A DNA stretch of 8,882 nt, taken from the NCBI GenBank assembly GCA_946481355.1, contig CAMLNH010000094.1, forward strand, positions 1-8,882, written 5' to 3'. Source of the DNA: an uncultured Curvibacter sp. (lineage in GTDB: Bacteria; Pseudomonadota; Gammaproteobacteria; Burkholderiales; Burkholderiaceae). Positions 6,057 through 8,882 of the stretch are shown piece by piece. Made by a program: the position numbers and the translations under genes. Each line of letters begins with the position of its first letter. Position 1 is the first letter of the stretch. The notes below the pieces were generated by a model that ran no database searches, was not told the DNA's origin, and saw nothing but the letters and a program-made list of their open reading frames with translations.

Positions 6057-6073
6057 CTGAACGGCGCGTTCAG
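6057..6073. terminator. Small hairpin between convergent ferredoxin and YjfB-like genes
   Basis: CTGAAC (6057-6062) and GTTCAG (6068-6073) are perfect inverted arms around GGCGC. It lies in the 17-base gap between convergent stops and overlaps the YjfB-like stop codon. There is no T-tract on either strand, so termination activity is only a possibility. Confidence 0.3.
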
Positions 6074-6273
6074 GCAAAGACGTTGAGCTGCGTGCCCAGG
6101 CTGCCCGAGGTGGCCAGGGGCTGCGGGCCAGGGACAGGCTGCAGCAGGGTCATCACGCTGGCCTCCTGCATCTCCATGGACTCGCGCAGCACGAAGGCCT
6201 GCACGCCCTGTGCCAATCGTGCCGAGGCCATCTGGCTGGAGATGGCGATGATCTGGTTGCTGATGCCGTCCAT
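6070..6273 (-). CDS. YjfB-family putative motility protein
   Basis: A 67-residue protein starting MDGISNQIIAISSQMASARL and ending GTQLNVFA. The layout matches the small YjfB family as I remember it: a short MD-x-I start, two amphipathic helices rich in Ser, Ala and Gln, VLRESMEMQEASVMTLLQ in the middle (residues 39-56), and a C-terminus ending in an asparagine or asparagine-like residue then FA. Members are annotated as putative motility proteins with no proven function. I use the ATG at 6273; an in-frame GTG at 6306 would overlap the -10 element of a sigma28 promoter and add residues unlike the family. Only a weak GGA lies upstream as ribosome binding site. The sigma28 promoter in the 53-base gap supports expression with late flagellar genes, which are not in this window. 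Confidence 0.8.
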   Translation of the reverse strand: MDGISNQIIAISSQMASARLAQGVQAFVLRESMEMQEASVMTLLQPVPGPQPLATSGSLGTQLNVFA

Positions 6274-6296
6274 GCGAAATCCGGGTGTTTCCAGCC

Positions 6297-6323
6297 ATAT
6301 CGGCACAGCGGCGGAAAACTTGA
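6297..6323 (-). promoter_or_regulatory. Sigma28 (FliA) flagellar promoter of the YjfB-like gene
   Basis: On the minus strand, TCAAGTTT (complement of 6316-6323) and GCCGATAT (complement of 6297-6304) are separated by exactly 11 bases. The FliA consensus is TAAAGTTT-N11-GCCGATAA, so each half matches 7 of 8 with the exact spacing. Transcription would begin around 6289-6291, about 17 bases before the ATG at 6273. The promoter starts 4 bases after the stop codon of the upstream DHH gene. Confidence 0.85.
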
Positions 6324-6326
6324 GCC

Positions 6327-7238
6327 CTAGGCGTTCAGCATGCCCTTCAGCAGTTCGGGAAGGCGCTCCGTCCCCATGCGGAAACCACAGGCCTGGGCGT
6401 GACCGCCGCCGCCCATGCTTTCGGCCAGGGGGATGCAGTCAAAGCTGCGCTGGGAACGCAGGCCGACCTTGATGACCCCGCCTTTGCTCGCGGTCCACAT
6501 CAGCGCGTAGGTGCCGCTTTTCTTCGACAGCAGCTCGCCGACGAGGCTGTGGAACATGCCTGGCGCGTTGACCATGAGACCGGCCTGGCCGTTGAAAACC
6601 ACCGGCTCGGCACCAGCGGCGATGTCTTCGCACATCTTGCGGAACTTCTCGTCCATGGCCTGGCCGCGCAGCATGAAGGTGGCCAGCTCGTCCTCGGACC
6701 AGGAGGCGATCTGGGCCCAGCGCTCGAAGTCCATGGGCTCCATGTCCAGCGCGGCAAGGAAACCCGCACTCTCGGGGTATTGCCAGGCCCAGATGTCGCG
6801 GTCCTCGATGTAGCGCACCAGCGCGGGCAGGGCGCGGTCGGACTGGAAGAAGTCCCAGGCCAGGCGCGCGCCGGACTTGCCCATGTCGAAATGCACGACA
6901 CCGCAGCGGCAGGCAAAACCCGTGAGCTTCTCGGCCGCGCTCTTGTGGTGATCCAGCATGACGAGCTTGGCCGCGCGCTGGTCGATCTCGCGCAGGATCT
7001 CGGGGGCGAAGGAGAAGTCGAGGATGTAGACGGCCCGGCCCTGGAGCGCCGGCAGGTCGGCCACGGTCTTCACGTCGCCGTGGTCGCAGGCCTTGAACTC
7101 GGCCCGGCCTTCGTAATACAGCCAGGCCGCGAGCGCAGCGCCGAAGCCATCGGCGCAGCGCGCGTGGTAGATCACCAGCGGGTCGGGGTCGTGGCGGTCG
7201 GGGTGGACCAGCAGTTGCTGGGGCAGCAGGGTGTTCAT
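6327..7238 (-). CDS. DHH/DHHA1 family phosphoesterase
   Basis: The product has 303 residues. N-terminal DHH domain: YHARCADGFGAALAAW (24-39) carries the first motif (H25, D30), LDFSF (73-77) the second aspartate motif, LDHHKSA (95-101) the family-defining DHH, and EDRDIW (145-150) a fourth metal or structural motif. The C-terminal DHHA1 domain ends with GGGGHAQACGF (276-286), the substrate-binding glycine/histidine motif. The family cleaves phosphodiester or phosphoanhydride bonds (nanoRNA, cyclic dinucleotides, pyrophosphate, single-stranded DNA) with Mn. The HxxC-x-DGFxAA form of motif I differs from NrnA and GdpP and belongs to a less-studied branch, so the substrate is open. There is no membrane segment. 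Its ATG overlaps the TGA of the RbgA gene as ATGA (7235-7238) with no strong Shine-Dalgarno, so translation is probably coupled. Confidence 0.88.
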   Translation of the reverse strand: MNTLLPQQLLVHPDRHDPDPLVIYHARCADGFGAALAAWLYYEGRAEFKACDHGDVKTVADLPALQGRAVYILDFSFAPEILREIDQRAAKLVMLDHHKSAAEKLTGFACRCGVVHFDMGKSGARLAWDFFQSDRALPALVRYIEDRDIWAWQYPESAGFLAALDMEPMDFERWAQIASWSEDELATFMLRGQAMDEKFRKMCEDIAAGAEPVVFNGQAGLMVNAPGMFHSLVGELLSKKSGTYALMWTASKGGVIKVGLRSQRSFDCIPLAESMGGGGHAQACGFRMGTERLPELLKGMLNA

Positions 7239-8221
7239 CGGCTTGTCTTTCGGGGGCGAGCTGCGTTCCGGGCAGGCATCTTTTTCGCAGGCGGTTTGGC
7301 ACGGATATGGCCTTCACGCCGGAGTTCGTTCTTGCGCAGCTGGCGCTCGGCATCGAGCTTCCTGCCCTCGACCAGCCAGCGCGCGTATTCCTCCGGTGTC
7401 TCCAGCGTGATGCGCCCCAGCGCGCCCGAGCGGAAATCGTGGATCAGCAGTTCGGCGGCCTTCTGCAGGTTGACCTTGTTACCGGCCATCAGCGCACCAC
7501 GGCTGCGGCCGATGGCTTCGAGCAGTTCCTCGCTCTGCAAGGCCTCCCAGTCCTTGAGGCCGTAGCGCGCGGTGAGCAGTTGCGGATAGGCAGGCTTGAG
7601 GTAGTCGAGCAATTCGAGCGCCACCTCCTGGTCATCGAAGGCATTGCGCCCTACGGCGCCGCTGGCGGCCAGGTTGTAGCCACTCTGGGCGACGATGATG
7701 CGAGGCCAGAGCATGCCCGGGGTGTCGTAGAGATGGAACGCATCTTCGAGCACGATGCGCTGCTCGTTGCGCGTCACGCCCGCCTCGTCGGCCGCCTTGG
7801 CGGCACTCTTGCCTACCAGCCGGTTGATCAGCGTGGACTTGCCCACATTGGGGATGCCGCAGATCATCACGCGCAGGGGACGCGCCAGGCTTTCGCCGCG
7901 TGTGGGTGCCAGTTCACGGCAGGGCGCGATGAGCCGCCGGGCGGCGTTGCCGTCGGTGGTGTCGAGCGCAATGGCGCGCGTGCCCTCGCGTGCGTTGTAG
8001 TGAGCCAGCCAGAGCGCCGTACGCACGGGGTCGGCCAGGTCCTGCTTGTTGAGCACCTTGAGGCTGGGCCGCTTGCTGGTCAATCCAGCGAGCATGGGGT
8101 TGGCGCTGGAGCCCGGCAGACGTGCATCGACCATCTCGATGACCACATCAATGTGCTTGATGCGCTCCTCGATGGTCTTCTTGGTCAGGTGCATGTGACC
8201 CGGGAACCACTGGACGGCCAT
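7235..8221 (-). CDS. rbgA: Ribosome biogenesis GTPase YlqF/RbgA
   Basis: A 328-residue circularly permuted GTPase. The N-terminus MAVQWFPGHMHLTKK is diagnostic. G motifs appear in permuted order: G4 NKQD (58-61), the G5 region ALDTTDG (85-91), G1/P-loop GIPNVGKST (122-130), the G2 threonine in GVTRNEQ (148-154) and G3 DTPG (166-169). A C-terminal helical domain (about 200-285; GALMAGNKVNLQKAAELL within it) is the family's RNA-binding region. The last 30 residues are a basic tail (AKPPAKKMPARNAARPRK) that extends past the usual core. The enzyme helps late assembly of the 50S subunit. Upstream of the ATG at 8221 I see no clear Shine-Dalgarno; the start rests on the conserved N-terminus. It overlaps the DHH gene by 4 bases and is separated from the desaturase gene by an intrinsic terminator. 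Confidence 0.93.
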   Translation of the reverse strand: MAVQWFPGHMHLTKKTIEERIKHIDVVIEMVDARLPGSSANPMLAGLTSKRPSLKVLNKQDLADPVRTALWLAHYNAREGTRAIALDTTDGNAARRLIAPCRELAPTRGESLARPLRVMICGIPNVGKSTLINRLVGKSAAKAADEAGVTRNEQRIVLEDAFHLYDTPGMLWPRIIVAQSGYNLAASGAVGRNAFDDQEVALELLDYLKPAYPQLLTARYGLKDWEALQSEELLEAIGRSRGALMAGNKVNLQKAAELLIHDFRSGALGRITLETPEEYARWLVEGRKLDAERQLRKNELRREGHIRAKPPAKKMPARNAARPRKTSR

Positions 8222-8311
8222 GGCGGGGAAGTGCTTTCGTTGTGAGAGGGTGCTGCGATTGTCGCCGACGCGCCCTGTCAGTGATGGCGGGGCGGTACCT
8301 GGCCATGCACG

Positions 8312-8342
8312 GCAAAAAGAAAGGCCCGCTCGAAAGCGGGCC
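8312..8342 (-). terminator. Rho-independent terminator after the desaturase gene
   Basis: An 8-bp perfect stem (8323-8330 with 8335-8342) closes a 4-base loop, CGAA on the plus strand and TTCG on the minus. On the minus strand the stem is followed by TTTCTTTTT (complement of 8314-8322), a good T-tract. It lies 21 bases after the desaturase stop (8364-8366) and insulates the RbgA gene. Confidence 0.85.
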
Positions 8343-8363
8343 GTCAGCAGCGGAAAACGGAGA

Positions 8364-8882
8364 TCAGGCGCGCGCCATCCGCAGCTTCATGGAGAACTCC
8401 TGCAGCGCGGCGATGCCACTCTCCTCGGCGCGATGGCACCAGGCCTGCAGATCGGCGATCAGCTGCTCGCGCGACAGCGAGGTGTTGAGCCAGAGCTGGC
8501 GCAGTTCCTCACGCATGGTGACCATCTTGTCCAGCACGGGCGAAGCCGCACGGGCCTGGGCCAGCTTGGGTGCAGCCTCGGCCGGCACCTTGTCTTCGTC
8601 ACGGTGCAGCCAGCGGTCGGCGGCCTTGACCACGGCGGTATCCACGGCGCGGGCCTTGAGTGCGGCCATTTCCTGCTGGAAGGCGCGCTGCATGCCATGG
8701 GCGTAACCGGCCATGATCTCGTAGCGATGGGCGATCAGGGCTTCCAGGGTCTTGTCGTCGGCCACGGGCTTGATGTCACCCAGCGCGAGCTTGGGCGGCG
8801 TCTTCTTGACCTTGGCCAGGCCCAGAGCGCTCAGCACATTGATGTAGAGCCAGCCGATGTCGAACTCGTAGGGCTTGACCGA
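8364..8882 (-). CDS. C-terminal part of DesA-type fatty acid desaturase (5' end beyond window)
   Basis: The frame is open to the right edge; 172 residues are visible. They begin SVKPYEFDIGWLYINVLSALGLAKVKK, which matches the segment just after the third histidine box (HNNHH) in DesA-like acyl-lipid or acyl-CoA delta-9 desaturases of proteobacteria, where WYEFDxGWxYI...LGLAKVKK is typical. The histidine boxes and membrane segments lie outside the window, so catalytic capacity cannot be judged here. The remaining 140 or so residues are a soluble, charged, largely helical extension containing DKTLEALIAHRYEIMAGYA, LHRDEDKVP, LSREQLIADLQAW and a C-terminus ending LRMARA. Such a tail follows the core domain in Burkholderiales members as I recall. 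If active, the enzyme would introduce double bonds into membrane lipids. An intrinsic terminator follows. Confidence 0.78.
   Translation of the reverse strand, partial: SVKPYEFDIGWLYINVLSALGLAKVKKTPPKLALGDIKPVADDKTLEALIAHRYEIMAGYAHGMQRAFQQEMAALKARAVDTAVVKAADRWLHRDEDKVPAEAAPKLAQARAASPVLDKMVTMREELRQLWLNTSLSREQLIADLQAWCHRAEESGIAALQEFSMKLRMARA

Noticed and set aside
6070..6306. GTG start at 6306 adding 11 residues to the YjfB-like protein
   Set aside because: The codon overlaps the -10 element of the sigma28 promoter, so it would not be transcribed, and the added residues do not look like the family's N-terminus.
6399..7565. A 388-codon plus-strand open frame across the DHH and RbgA genes
   Set aside because: It is antisense to two motif-complete proteins, has no family features and crosses their junction.
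8222..8310. Promoter for the RbgA gene (GACAAT as a -10 on the minus strand)
   Set aside because: A promoter must exist after the terminator, but the nearest -35-like CTGACA is only 12 bases from GACAAT, so I cannot place it.

Overview
The window is about 8.9 kb of GC-rich, densely coding chromosomal DNA. Gene content points to a betaproteobacterium of the Burkholderiales, most likely Comamonadaceae: a DUF3014 protein, a stand-alone plant-type ferredoxin, a YjfB-like small protein, a YlqF/RbgA GTPase with a basic tail, and a DesA-type desaturase C-terminus. The family assignment is from memory of typical sequences, not from a search. I see no tRNA, rRNA, CRISPR array, insertion sequence, integrase or toxin module. 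No gene-free stretch exceeds about 155 bases.

Left part (1-2893). A DUF3014 membrane-anchored protein (minus, cut by the left edge) diverges from a ketopantoate-reductase-family oxidoreductase (999-2069, plus). A 46-residue basic protein (2155-2295), a strong hairpin, and a secreted protein with a histidine-rich C-terminus (2390-2893) follow on the plus strand.

Middle (2903-6052). A PhoD-like metallophosphoesterase (minus) converges on the His-rich gene and diverges from a small exported four-cysteine protein (4570-5001, plus). That gene ends 3 bases from the stop of a convergent NAD(P)H-quinone-oxidoreductase-like flavoprotein (5005-5607, minus). The flavoprotein diverges from a [2Fe-2S] ferredoxin (5759-6052, plus). 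Their 151-base shared regulatory region holds a 9/10 match to the FNR/Anr box, a good sigma70 promoter for the ferredoxin, and a 7+7 base inverted repeat touching the ferredoxin start codon. The simplest reading is a redox pair under oxygen-responsive control.

Right part (6070-8882, all minus). Reading in the direction of transcription: the C-terminal part of a DesA-type fatty acid desaturase (cut by the right edge) with an intrinsic terminator; the ribosome biogenesis GTPase RbgA/YlqF; a DHH/DHHA1 phosphoesterase coupled to it by an ATGA overlap; and a 67-residue YjfB-family putative motility protein. The last has a near-perfect FliA (sigma28) promoter in the 53-base gap upstream, tying it to the flagellar regulon although no flagellar genes are nearby.

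Most of the window is ordinary core-genome content. I do not see a new multi-gene system. The signals most worth following are regulatory (the sigma28 promoter, the FNR-like box, the start-codon palindrome), plus the unstudied His-rich secreted protein and the divergent ketopantoate-reductase relative.
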